Source: Calliopum simillimum (lineage: Eukaryota; Arthropoda; Insecta; Diptera; Lauxaniidae). Taken from it: 64,000 nt of DNA. Positions 33,586 through 43,996 of this stretch are shown piece after piece. A program made the translations under genes and the position numbers. The notes beneath the pieces were generated by a model. It searched no databases. It saw only the letters and a list, made by a program, of their open reading frames with translations, and was not told the DNA's origin. The stretch's first letter is position 1, and the number at the start of each line of letters is the position of its first letter. The stretch lies in NCBI GenBank assembly GCA_951812925.1, contig OX638372.1:49875722-49939721 (forward strand), in the 5' to 3' direction.

Positions 33586-34784
33586 ATGAATAAAACTGCT
33601 ATTGATGGCCTAGAAAAAATATCCCAGTGGGATCGAGCAAATAGAATTGATTTTTATGCCGATAAAATCCACTGATGCTTATTTTCTTATAAATAAATGG
33701 ATATACAGAGACAAGTCGTTTTTTAGGCAACACTACTCTATCCATCCTCCTTCTCTACAATCATTTCTTTTCGCCAATTTAATGCTTTGCAGCTAAAAAG
33801 ACATTGGATCACATGTTAAACAAAAATATCTTTTATCGCCGTGCAATATTTTTATATTGGCGAACAGAAAAGATCCAAAAAGCCGATTCTTCCTTAATTT
33901 CTGATCAAATTGGTCCAATATTTTACTGTAATACGTGCTTTCTGTTTTGAAATCAAAATATTCCAGTATTGTATGTTTTTTTTTTTTTAAAAAAAGTTTT
34001 TAATACTTTTTTTTATTCCTTTAAGTACACATACTTTCCTTCAATAGAAAATAAAATGGAAAAATTCTACTTCAATATCAAAAGCTCTGCTTTGCACTCA
34101 ATTTTAAAAGTTTACATTTTTCCAAGTCAAGTTTTTCACTAGTAGCTCTTCAAAGGAAGAAATAAGCGATGAAATAAAGTGAAATTGTTTTTCTCGTTCA
34201 TTTTCATTTTTTTCTCATTTTTTCATTATTTTTTTTTTAATCTTGTCATAGTTGCTTTCTTTGCTACAACTTTTTTTTATATAAATTTTGTTGTAGCTGC
34301 CGCTGTTGTTGTTATTATTATTGAAAGGATTCTAAATGTTATCTTTTTGTCGTATTTTGTCGCTTTGTTGCTTTTAAAATGTCAACAGAAAAGTTTTTGC
34401 TGAAAATGCATTCAGTCACTTCAAAGTGAAGTTTTTTCCTTCTTCTGCTTGCACTGCTGGAAAACTTTCCTTTTATTAGTGCTCCAAGATACAAAAGATG
34501 GGAAATGAAATAAATTTTAAACGGACTGTTAATAATTTACTTATTTACTAGGAAAAGATGACAAGATATTTTAAGTGTAAATATGTAACGGAGCATTTTT
34601 GAATTAATTTCATTTCTATTGGTATTTTTTTTTTTTTAATTTTATGCGTAGTTTCTTAAGCTATCGTCGGGTTAAAACTAAAAATAAGACATCAAAATTT
34701 TTTTATATTTTGACATAAGTATACAGAAAAATGAAGAAACAACAGTGCTATATACATAATTAGGCGGTTTTTTGAATTATAATA
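33586..34784. other. AT-rich DNA with possible LINE remnants
   Basis: No continuous coding. An inverted-repeat fragment CTATCGTCGGGTTAAAACT at about 34662 matches the end of the MITE at 54504. Confidence 0.4.
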
Positions 34785-34979
34785 GCTTTAAATCCCCTTT
34801 TAAGAAAATTACAGGGCATGGCCACTTAAGTTGTTGCCTATGCTGATGATCTTGTTTTAATAGTAAATGGAAAATATCCGAATGTACTAAGTGAGTTTCT
34901 GGAGACCTCGCTAGAATCTTTAAGCAGATGGTGCTCCACAAAAAGCCTTTGTATAAGTCCATCAAAAACCCAAGTTATT

Positions 34980-35906
34980 TTGGGTGTACAACTTTGCTTC
35001 CCCCATTTTTTTTCCAAAATTAAAAGGTTTATTGCGAAAAAGTGCTTACAGATGTATTATTCAAAGTATTGTCCGTCGCTAGCGACAACTTTCTCCCATC
35101 TTTCCGGCAATTTTCGGATCCCGAATTCGAAAAAAGGAGTCCTCTTTTGACGCTATCCATGAAGCAATCCATTTTTCCAATTCTTCGAAGGATTGAAAAT
35201 GTTGATCTGTCAGGCCGTGTGCCATCGAACGGAATAGGTGGAAGTCAGAAGGGGCGACATCTGGGGAATACGGCGGGTGGGGCAAGACTTCCCATTTCAG
35301 CGTTTCCAGGTACTTTTTGACCACTTTTGCGACGTGAGGCCGAGCATTGTCGTGTTGGAGGATGACTTTGTCATGTCGCTCTTGATATTGTGGCCGCTTT
35401 TCTGTTAGCGCGCGACTAAGGCGCATCAGTTGCGTTCGGTAGCGATCTCCTGTGATGGTTTCACCCGGTTTTAAGAGCTCGTAGTAAATCACACCGAGCT
35501 GATCCCACCAAACACAAATCATAACCTTGGCGCCGTGAATATTCGGTTTTGCCTTCGACGAAGAAGCATGCCCGGGCTTTCCCCATGATTTTCTGCGTTT
35601 AGGATTATCGTATCGAACCCACTTTTCATCACTTTTCAGCATTCGATGCGCTTCAGCTGCATTTTTTTTTTCGAATTGTAACAGAAAAGTAAAACTTCCC
35701 GCAAATGGCGAGAATTGGGCACATAAACGGACATTTTCGAGCGTGAATAATACAAAAACAAGAACAACTGTCACTGAAACGGCGATGACAATTCGTTAGG
35801 CACTGTCCACACTCACTTTAAAGGCATTATCATCTATGTATTTCAACCAGCCTCAGCCGGTACAGCCACCTATCGGAAAACGGCGGAAGCAAAGTTGTAC
35901 ACCCAA
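34980..35906 (-). mobile_element. Mariner element, internally deleted, inserted in a LINE
   Basis: Inverted ends TTGGGTGTACAACTTTGCTT and the complement at 35887-35906 differ by one base over about 25 bp. The right flank is TA (35907-35908); the left is TT (34978-34979), evidently a mutated TA. Removing the element and one duplication restores Gln-Val-Ile-Leu-Phe of the host LINE. At 927 bp it lacks about 0.4 kb of a normal 1.3-kb mariner. Confidence 0.92.
35079..35734 (-). pseudogene. Mariner transposase, deleted and frameshifted
   Basis: It starts at 35734 with MSVYVPNSRHLREVLLF, shifts frame in a poly-A run near 35660-35670, reads NAAEAHRML and then jumps straight to KSDEKWV. The helix-turn-helix DNA-binding region, about 130 residues, is thus gone. 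The catalytic part retains all three acidic residues of the DD34D triad (SDEKW, HDNARPHVA, DVAPSDFHLF) and runs to the normal-looking C-terminus and stop at 35079. It cannot make active transposase. Confidence 0.9.
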
Positions 35907-36478
35907 TACTTTTCACCAGAATATATAAAATACCGACTTTCAGGTGCATTCGTATTAATGCAATCACCATAAGTTTATCGAAAACAGCAAAGTTTCTGGG
36001 AGTGATTTTAGATCACAAACTACATTGGAAAGAAAACATTGAAGAAGGCGTAGCAAAAGATAATAATGCTTTCGACGCTTACAAAGTCATATTTGGTTGC
36101 ACTTGGGGCTTAGAACCTAAGATGACACACTGGATATACTACTCTATTGTTAGGCCTATATTGTTATACGGTGTAATTGTCTGGTGGAACGCACTCTCTT
36201 CAAATTATGCACGGTTTAGTCCCTTCCATTGCATCTGTTACGATTTTAACAGTTTATGCCACTTATATTCTTTTGATGACTCAATCGCTATCCTTAAATG
36301 TAAAATACTCTTGCACTTGAAGTCCTAGCTCGTGTTTCGTTTTCTCCTTTCTTCTTCATATTTCGATTTAATATGTAGCTGTTGATCATTCATGATCTCT
36401 AGCTTCAAAGCGGAAAGTAGCAAAAAGTTTCGCCAAAAAAAGTGTCGTAATAAAAGTTTTTTTCCAAAAGGTTTTTTA

Positions 36479-36903
36479 TCTATATATTAATTAGTAAGAC
36501 AAAAATTTGTCCTACTTTTTTTACTATGTTTGAAATGGAGCACGGTTTTGAATTATACACCATTAGAAAGGTTTTTGTGTGTAAATGTGCACAAAACTAA
36601 AATTATTTTAATATTTTGCCAGTAAGCCAGGTGAAATATAATGCAAATTTTTCAACATTAATGACAGAATACGCATTCACAGGATACAGTACAGTACAGA
36701 GAGAAAGACAAAAAGCTGACCTTCACTGACTTCATGTTTTTTATTTTCTTTTCATTTCACATTTATCTTTGTACTTTGTACCAGGGATGATAAATGAGCT
36801 TTCTATTTTGTACCAAAGAGTAAAAAAGGACTAAAACTGTCCAAAAAGTGCCAAAATTATTTAAAACATTTGTAGTCAAATTTTGAACATTTGGCGATTC
36901 TAA
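36479..36903 (+). mobile_element. Non-autonomous Helitron, copy 4
   Basis: The 425-bp copy starts TCTATATATTAATTAG after A and ends TTGGCGATTCTAA before T. The subterminal hairpin is degraded relative to copy 3. It is the only copy inside the mapped dunce intron. Confidence 0.8.
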
Positions 36904-38370
36904 TACTTTTAATTTCACAGACACAAAAAAAAATTGTATTAAAATTGTATTTCTTGTATGCAGTCTTATGTATTTTTTGATGTTGAATTCGACTGCATTC
37001 TCAGAATTGTCAAGACACTCGAAAGATTTTGATATATCCTTGCTTGAAATTGGAGAAAATGCTGTTTTCAGGCTTATGACATAAGTAGCTACAGAAGAGA
37101 TGACATTTTTTTAATGGCTTCGAATAGCCCCATTCTTTCTGATCAAAATTCAACTTAAATTTTTTTGTACGGGGGCTGAAACACATTCTCTTCAAAGGAC
37201 TATAACTCGGAAAGTAAGAGTTGGTAAAGTTTGAAGGATATTTGGATGAGGAACAGTGTGGCAAAATAGAATATCATCTTATCCAGAAGTTTTTTTTTAC
37301 TTTTGGTTTTTGGAACAGAAGTATATTTGTAACGAAAAGTACAAAACTAAACTTTAACTTTTATTTCAAAATCTTAAAAGGTTCTTGAAACTCTACAAAA
37401 AAAGATTTTTAGATGAAATCCTAATAAACGATAATAAGTATTATGTTCATTGGAGCTGAAGCTTACGTCTTTATTTTCTAAAACCATTAAGCATTACGTT
37501 AATTATTTTGCTCAAAAACAAGTCATTTTGTTTGCACTGAATATTGAATATCTTCTTATTTGTAAAATTTGAACTCTGGCTTATAATGGACATAATTCAC
37601 TTTTTTGGTATCATCAATTCTTGTAAAAATGGTCAAATTTACAACGAACCTCTTTATCCTTTTCCTTACCAAAGTAATTTGTATCGCACTAATTAGCATT
37701 AGTGCTGCTCAGCCTACAAAGTAAAAAATACTGAAAACTTACTATCTATCCTTCAAAACACTACTCCGTCATTAGTCCCTATCGAATTTCTAGTAAATTT
37801 CAGCTATCAATGCAAAGTTCTTCGTTGTACCACAAGGTTTCAATTCCTCAAAAAAAGAGAATTTTTAGAATTTCGCTTTCAAATGTTCGAAAGCCAAAGT
37901 TCATATCAGCGCTATATGAAAATTGTCAACAGAAACAACAACAACAACAACAAATACAACAAAAATAACAAAACTTAAATGCCAATCTGCTGCCTGGCTG
38001 CCTGCCTGATGCGCTCGCTTCATCTCACAATCAATGCGCGCGCCAAGTCAACGTATCCACCGAATATGTGAACATGTGACATTAAGTTGTACGACAACGA
38101 GTACAACAACGTTGATTACTACTAAAGTGCACAGTGTGGTGGCTTAGAAATTTTAATGAAGAAAATGTTAAAAAGATTTTGAATTTAATCGGGGAATTAT
38201 ATACCTACGATGTAAAGTATGAATAATTTTTCTATGTATACTCTTTAGAAGCTTTTTTATATCCTAAAACCAAGGTGTAATCACACCCCAGTCCTACAAT
38301 GTTTTAAAAAAGTGCTTGCACTCACAATTATTTTTAGGAAAATGTTTGGAATAACTCCAGGATGAAACAT
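36904..38370. other. Intron DNA without recognised gene or repeat
   Basis: A short CAA microsatellite lies at about 37930-37955. The section 37970-38130 is less AT-rich. No coding exon seen. Confidence 0.45.
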
Positions 38371-38372
38371 AT

Positions 38373-39299
38373 ACAGAGTACAATCGATAAGGCTACAAAG
38401 CTACTGAAAAGCCTAGACTTAAAAAAATTACTCCGGAGGTGTCTCAAATGTGCCCCTGAGGTGTGATAGGGTTGAATATGATTCTCTGACTTGTTTTTTA
38501 AAAAAAAAAAATTTTGGGTCACCCTAACGTTTTAGAGAAAAATTTTTTAGAAGAAACTTTTAGCTTATTGTATGAGCTTTCTATGGGTGTATTTGGCTTA
38601 TAGGGCTTAAAAGGATTTCGCAAAGTTCTGGACCTTTAAAGTTGATATTTTGAATTTTTTTCTTATTTTTAGAATTTAGCGGTAATTTTAGTATAAAAAA
38701 GGTCCTATTCATATACTCTTTTGTCATTTTTTTTAGAATCTTCGTCAAATTTCCTTCAACTCGGTGGTGTATTTGTCATACAAATTATATATACTTTTAT
38801 GTAACAGCACACGCGTTACTCACATGCGTTGCGCTCCACGCGCTGTCCTTTATCTACCGGAGCCTTTGAACGGATAGTTCTTGAAATAAATATTTTTCTG
38901 ACCTCAAATTATGAAACCCGATTATAGGAAATTTAACGACGATTCCAAAATAAATGATAAAAGGGACCTTTTTCATACTATAATGGCCGCCAAAGTCTAA
39001 AAATAGAAAAAAAAAAATTGAAAAAATCAATTTTAAAAGTCCAAAACTTTGTGAAATCCTTTGGAATCTTATAAACCAAATACACTCTTAGAAAGCTAAG
39101 CTCATGCAATTAGCTGAAAGTCTTTTATTAGAAAAAAAACTTTCTTTAAAGAAAATATTTTTGGTGAAACAAATCGGAAAAATAGTTTTAACCCTATAAC
39201 TTTTCAAAGATTCATTTAAGACCTTTCACCATGTGAAATTTTTTGTCAGTCTAGGCCTTTTCTTTCACGTCCCAGAAACTTTGTAACCTTATCGATTAC
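38373..39299. mobile_element. Foldback element with AATCGATAAGG ends
   Basis: The left ACAATCGATAAGGCTACAAAG is mirrored by CTTTGTAACCTTATCGATTA at the right end; inner blocks (GAGCTTTCTATGGGTGTATTTGG / CCAAATACACTCTTAGAAAGC) are also inverted. Arms are about 400 bp and imperfect; the centre is near 38830. No ORF. Confidence 0.65.
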
Positions 39300-39528
39300 A
39301 GCCTGTGTGATAAAACAAATTTTAAGTTTCGCATTTTGCGTTGACTTTCAACACTTTTTTTATTCAATAAAAACCTCACACCAGCACACTGTGCAACGAT
39401 GAAACAGCAGCCATTAAATTTTTTTTTTTTTTTTCTAAAATTTGACTGCCACCCGCCATGCAATGAAAATGAAAATGTTTGAAACACAGGCGCACATGCA
39501 TACATACATACGTGCATGTACATATGTA

Positions 39529-39700
39529 TGTGGTGATATAATCATTCGATATGAATACACCTGAACGAATTACACTTTGTATATAATAAAGTAGAGTCCT
39601 TCGAAATCTTAATTTTAAAATCAAATATTTTTCTAAAAATTGTATCACTTTTGATTTGAATTCGAATAAAACGTAATTGAAATTTAACAAAAACCTTACA
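39529..39700 (+). repeat. 5' LTR (172 bp)
   Basis: Begins TGTGGTGATATAATC and ends AAAACCTTACA. It contains TATATAA (39580-39586), which overlaps an AATAAA at 39585-39590, and a second AATAAA at 39665-39670, so promoter and polyadenylation signals are both plausible. It matches 43821-43992 base for base. The short length is unusual compared with the 300-500 bp common in gypsy-group elements. Confidence 0.97.
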
Positions 39701-39838
39701 ATTTGGGGGCTCAACCTAAAAAATTAAAGACGATTAAAAAGAAGAAAAAGACGCTAAAAGAAGAAAAAGACGCTAAAAGAAGAAAAAGACGCTAAAAGAA
39801 GATAAACGCGAATAAAAAAAGAAAAGAAGACAGAAAAA
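39701..39838 (+). other. Retrotransposon leader with possible primer-binding site and 19-bp tandem repeat
   Basis: Two bases after the 5' LTR comes TTGGGGGCTCAACC, which contains the TGG expected at a tRNA primer-binding site; the primer tRNA is not identifiable by eye. At 39741-39797 a 19-bp unit (GAAGAAAAAGACGCTAAAA) is repeated three times exactly, with a partial fourth. The Gag ATG at 39839 has A at -3 and G at +4, a strong context. Confidence 0.75.
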
Positions 39839-42800
39839 ATGGACAAGAGTATTTCATTATCCAGCGTGGACAAGATGTCCGTAGCACAACTAAGAGCTGA
39901 ACTTGAAGGCCGTAAGGTCGAAGTAAAGGGTTCTAAAGCAGTTTTAAAGTTGCGCTTAATGAATCTGTTGGCAACTGATGCGGAAAATGTAGAGGAAGAA
40001 GAAGAAATGGATGCCGATGATGAAACAACCACGGCTTCCGCATCTGAACCAATGCCAGTTACAACTATCTCACGAACTATAGTTGAAAAAAGAAGCATGC
40101 TCTCACTAAAAGACGTTGAAGATGCAGTGGAACCTTTTACTGGTGAGGAATTTAATTTACCTATCGAAGCATGGATAGAAAGCTTGGAAGAGCTCGGAAT
40201 CGTTTATGGATTGACAGACAAGGAAATGCTTTTATATGGAAAAAAGCAATTACGTGGAGCTGCAAAGGCTTTTGTCTCCAGGGAACGTGGACTTTTAACT
40301 TGGAATCATTTAAAAGCATCTTTAATTCAAGAATTTGAAATGCAGGTCAACAGTCGTGATGTTCATGAAATGCTAAGGAAGCGAAAAAGAAAACAATTTG
40401 AATCATGGAGAACATACATGTACGAAATGAGAGAACTAGCTGCTCGAATAAATTTAGAAGACATTGCAACAATAGCGTACATAATTGATGGCATTGAAGA
40501 CCAGTCTGTTGAAAAAGTAATCTTATATGGAGCACGAAATTTTAATGATTTAAAAATGAAATTTATTGAATATGAAAGGATTAAATCATTAAAAACATCA
40601 AAACCCTCTTTTCAAAATGATAAATTCAAATGTTTTAATTGTGGAGCTCCAGGTCATAATGCAAAAGAATGTCCAAACTCTTCCAAAGGACTGAAATGTT
40701 TCAAATGCAATAGTTTTGGACATCTAGCAAGATTTTGTAGTCAACAGAATAATACTTTAAACAGAAACAACAATTCTCATGTCAACTCCTTAAGGGTGGA
40801 AGCAGATGGTCCAAAGGCAAGCATTTTTATTGGTGATCAATCCTTCCAGGCACTGATCGATACCGGAAGTTGTGTGAACTTAATGAAAGAAGAAGTATAC
40901 CAAGCGTTAGGCAGTCCAGAATGTTGTCAAACTTCCAGAAGTTTTTTGGGATTAGGTTCCAAGGAAGTCGTACCTAAAGGAATTTTATATCAAACTATTT
41001 CTTTAGCCGGTGACGAATATGATTGCCAATTTTTCATTATTCCTTCTTATGACATTGGCTATGAAGTAATACTGGGTCAAGCATTTTTGAAAGATTTTGA
41101 GCTACACTTGACACCAGATCAAATATCTTTGAAAAAGATTATAAATAAACCAGAAGTATTTCTTTCAAAAATAAATTTAATAGAAAATTCCGTCGAATTA
41201 GATGTTGAAAAATCTTTTGAACCCATCGTTATGGATCTATATAACAACTACATTCCAAATAAGACAAAGGATTCACCAATAAAGACAACATTGATTTTAA
41301 ATGACGAAACGCCTATTTATCAGCGTCCAAGAAGATTAGCACCATTAGAAACAAAAGTAGTCAGCGATCAAATAGAAGAATGGTTAAAAGACGGGATAAT
41401 TACTCCAAGCAATTCAGAGTATTCAAGCCCTGTGGTAGTCGTTCGAAAAAAAGATGGTCGTTACAGGTTATGCGTTGATTACCGGCGGTTGAATAAAGTT
41501 ATTCAAAAAGATAGATTTCCAATGCAACGTATTGATGATCAGCTAGATAAACTTGTAAATGCAAAAATTTTTACAACACTAGACTTAAAAAATGGATTCT
41601 TTCACGTCCCAATGGATGAACAAAGCATGAAATATACGGCGTTTTCAACTCCTGATGGGCAATTTATGTTCACAAAGACACCATTTGGACTTAGCAACTC
41701 TCCATCTAGTTTTAATCGATTTGTATCACTTATTTTCTCGGATCTCATCAGAAAAGGTATCGTTATTCATTATGTTGATGACTTAATTATTCCCTCACAG
41801 ACATACGAACAAGGTATTGCTCATTTAAAAATTGTCCTTAATGTCGCATCTGAAAATGGTTTGGAGCTTAGCTGGAAAAAATGCCAATTTCTAAAAACCA
41901 CTGTAGAATACCTCGGTCATACAATCTTCGATTCAAAAATTTTTCCTTCAGAAGAAAAAATTAAAGCTGTTAAAAAATTCCCAATACCAACAACACGGAA
42001 ACACTTACAAAGTTTTTTGGGTCTAACTGGGTATTTTCGGAAATTTGTGGAAAATTACGGAACTATAGTTGCACCTTTGACAAAGCTGCTACGCAAAGAT
42101 GTCAAGAAAATTCAGTTTGAAGAGGAACATATCTTAGCTTTCGACACTATTAAAAACAAACTTTCGCAAAATCCTGTTCTTCATATCTATGATCCAACTG
42201 CTATAACGGAATTACATACAGATGCAAGTAAAATTGGTTTAGGAGCAATTTTACTGCAAAAAGGAACTGCGTGCTCTGATTTACATCCCGTTTATTTTTG
42301 GAGCAAAGCTACAAACGACGCTGAGAAAAATTATCATTCATATGAACTAGAGGTATTGGCAATTGTCGAATCTGTCAAACGGTTAAGACCATATTTATTA
42401 GGCATCAAATTTAAAATTATTACGGACTGTGCAGCGTTTCATAGGACCGTGAATAAGTCAGATATTCCTCCAAGAGTCAAACGTTGGACACTATATCTCG
42501 AAGAATATGATTACATAATGGAACACAGAAAAGGCGATCGCATGAAACATGTGGATTCCCTTAGTAGAAACCCTATAATGGTTGTGAAAAACACTCTTTC
42601 AGCTTTAGTAAAAAGTGAACAGAATAAAGATGTAAACATTACTGCCATAAAAAATAAATTAGAAACTGAAAACTATAAGGACTATTTCATGTGCGGTGAA
42701 GTTTTAATGAAAAAAGTGGAAGGAAGGGATACGCTTTTTGTACCAGTATCCATGGAAAAGGATATAATCAAAAATGCACACGAAAAAGGGCATTTTGGCA

Positions 42801-43789
42801 TTCAAAAAACCTTAGAAGTTCTTAAAAGAGAATACTACTTTGAAAAAATGAAATCAAAAGTAGAACAAGTCATTCAGTGTTGTATACAATGTATTATAAT
42901 GAATAGAAAACATGGCAAACAAGAAGGAAAACTCTGTCCAATACCAAAAGATGACTTGCCACTCGTTACACTCCATCTGGATTATTTAGGACCTATGACT
43001 TCAACATCGAAGGGCTACAAATATGTATTAGTAATAATAGATGGATTTTCAAAATTTACCTGGATATACCCAACAAAATCAACTACAACAAAAGAAACAT
43101 TAGACAGATTTCAGCTCTTAGTGAAAACATTTGGGTATCCTCAACGCATTATTACAGACAGGGGTACTTCATTTACATCCAATGATTTTGCAGAATTTTG
43201 CAAAAACAACAATATATTACATTTAGAGACGACGACAGGCATTCCTCGGGGAAACGGGCAAGTTGAACGTGTAAACAGTGTTATTCTATCAACATTATCA
43301 AAACTTGCAGTCGATGAACCCGATAAGTGGTATAAATACGTAGATAAGGTACAGAGAGCAATTAATTCGACATACCACCGAGTAGTAAATTCTACTCCAC
43401 ATGAAGTCTTGACAGGAGTTATAATGCGAACTGAAAAGGATAATGAAATTATGCAAATATTACATGAAGAATTAGTTCAATCTTTTATAGAAAACAGAGA
43501 AATTCAACGTCAAACAGTTCGTGATAACATTATAAAAGCTCAAAAAGACCAAAAATTACAATTTGATAAAAACAAAAAGGAGGCAACTGTTTATGTAGTT
43601 GGCGATATTGTCGCAATTAAGCGAACACAATTTGGAACAAATTTAAAACTTAAAGAAAAATATTTTGGACCATATATCATAACAAAAGTAAAACGCAACA
43701 ACAGATATGATGTTCGAAAAATTGGAAATGGGGAAGGACCTACTAATACATCAACAGCATCTGAATTCATGAAAGTTTGGGCTATGTAA
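39839..43789 (+). CDS. Gag-Pol polyprotein of Ty3/gypsy-type retrotransposon (single ORF)
   Basis: The 1316-residue uninterrupted ORF encodes capsid and replication enzymes. In order: residues ~10-45 resemble a SAP DNA-binding motif (SVAQLRAEL ... KAVLKLRLMNLL); an acidic stretch ~55-65; a Gag region; two CCHC zinc knuckles at ~265 (CFNCGAPGHNAKEC) and ~287 (CFKCNSFGHLARFC); an aspartic protease DTG near 341; reverse transcriptase with LDLKNGFFHVP and YVDD near 645; RNase H with ELHTDAS near 793; integrase HHCC zinc finger (HEKGH at ~981, CCIQC at ~1014) and DDE core (LDYLGP ~1048, TDRGTSF ~1107, GNGQVERV ~1143). All named catalytic motifs are present. Gag and Pol share one frame without a frameshift or stop. 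The codon use is A-rich, unlike the katanin gene. Confidence 0.96.
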   Translation: MDKSISLSSVDKMSVAQLRAELEGRKVEVKGSKAVLKLRLMNLLATDAENVEEEEEMDADDETTTASASEPMPVTTISRTIVEKRSMLSLKDVEDAVEPFTGEEFNLPIEAWIESLEELGIVYGLTDKEMLLYGKKQLRGAAKAFVSRERGLLTWNHLKASLIQEFEMQVNSRDVHEMLRKRKRKQFESWRTYMYEMRELAARINLEDIATIAYIIDGIEDQSVEKVILYGARNFNDLKMKFIEYERIKSLKTSKPSFQNDKFKCFNCGAPGHNAKECPNSSKGLKCFKCNSFGHLARFCSQQNNTLNRNNNSHVNSLRVEADGPKASIFIGDQSFQALIDTGSCVNLMKEEVYQALGSPECCQTSRSFLGLGSKEVVPKGILYQTISLAGDEYDCQFFIIPSYDIGYEVILGQAFLKDFELHLTPDQISLKKIINKPEVFLSKINLIENSVELDVEKSFEPIVMDLYNNYIPNKTKDSPIKTTLILNDETPIYQRPRRLAPLETKVVSDQIEEWLKDGIITPSNSEYSSPVVVVRKKDGRYRLCVDYRRLNKVIQKDRFPMQRIDDQLDKLVNAKIFTTLDLKNGFFHVPMDEQSMKYTAFSTPDGQFMFTKTPFGLSNSPSSFNRFVSLIFSDLIRKGIVIHYVDDLIIPSQTYEQGIAHLKIVLNVASENGLELSWKKCQFLKTTVEYLGHTIFDSKIFPSEEKIKAVKKFPIPTTRKHLQSFLGLTGYFRKFVENYGTIVAPLTKLLRKDVKKIQFEEEHILAFDTIKNKLSQNPVLHIYDPTAITELHTDASKIGLGAILLQKGTACSDLHPVYFWSKATNDAEKNYHSYELEVLAIVESVKRLRPYLLGIKFKIITDCAAFHRTVNKSDIPPRVKRWTLYLEEYDYIMEHRKGDRMKHVDSLSRNPIMVVKNTLSALVKSEQNKDVNITAIKNKLETENYKDYFMCGEVLMKKVEGRDTLFVPVSMEKDIIKNAHEKGHFGIQKTLEVLKREYYFEKMKSKVEQVIQCCIQCIIMNRKHGKQEGKLCPIPKDDLPLVTLHLDYLGPMTSTSKGYKYVLVIIDGFSKFTWIYPTKSTTTKETLDRFQLLVKTFGYPQRIITDRGTSFTSNDFAEFCKNNNILHLETTTGIPRGNGQVERVNSVILSTLSKLAVDEPDKWYKYVDKVQRAINSTYHRVVNSTPHEVLTGVIMRTEKDNEIMQILHEELVQSFIENREIQRQTVRDNIIKAQKDQKLQFDKNKKEATVYVVGDIVAIKRTQFGTNLKLKEKYFGPYIITKVKRNNRYDVRKIGNGEGPTNTSTASEFMKVWAM

Positions 43790-43820
43790 TCGGAGACCGA
43801 TTTAATTTCAGGATTGGCCG

Positions 43821-43992
43821 TGTGGTGATATAATCATTCGATATGAATACACCTGAACGAATTACACTTTGTATATAATAAAGTAGAGTCCTTCGAAATC
43901 TTAATTTTAAAATCAAATATTTTTCTAAAAATTGTATCACTTTTGATTTGAATTCGAATAAAACGTAATTGAAATTTAACAAAAACCTTACA
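43821..43992 (+). repeat. 3' LTR (172 bp)
   Basis: Identical to the 5' LTR with an offset of 4292 bases. It is followed directly by the target duplication TGTA and a TGTATG-rich stretch that was the insertion target. Its AATAAA hexamers lie in the dunce sense strand. Confidence 0.97.
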
Positions 43993-43996
43993 TGTA

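Larger units (their letters stand above)
34785..36270 (+). pseudogene. LINE reverse transcriptase fragment interrupted by a mariner
   Basis: The + frame before the insertion gives VVAYADDLVLIVNG and SRWCSTKSLCISPSKTQVI. After it come FTRIYKIPTFRCIRI, AKFLGVILDHKLHWKENIEE, TWGLEPKMTHWIYYSIVRPI and LLYGVIVWWNAL. The YADD active site is present, but the upstream RT blocks are missing and the ORF decays after 36210. It resembles the minus-strand element at 32080-33585 in the WGLKPKMTHWIY-type block, so it is probably the same family. Coordinates include the mariner at 34980-35906. Confidence 0.8.
39529..43992 (+). mobile_element. Full-length Ty3/gypsy-type LTR retrotransposon
   Basis: The 4464-bp element is bounded by two 172-bp LTRs that I compared by eye and found identical. 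It is flanked by the 4-bp direct repeat TGTA (39525-39528 and 43993-43996). LTRs begin TG and end CA. Between them lie a 138-bp leader, a single Gag-Pol ORF and a 31-bp spacer. There is no envelope-like ORF. Identical LTRs, an intact ORF and a clean target duplication mean a very recent insertion. It sits in the dunce intron in sense orientation. Gag-Pol in one frame with integrase after RNase H fits Metaviridae; the clade cannot be fixed by eye. Confidence 0.97.

Noticed and set aside
43790..43996. Envelope-like ORF after Gag-Pol
   Set aside because: Only 31 bp separate the Gag-Pol stop from the 3' LTR.
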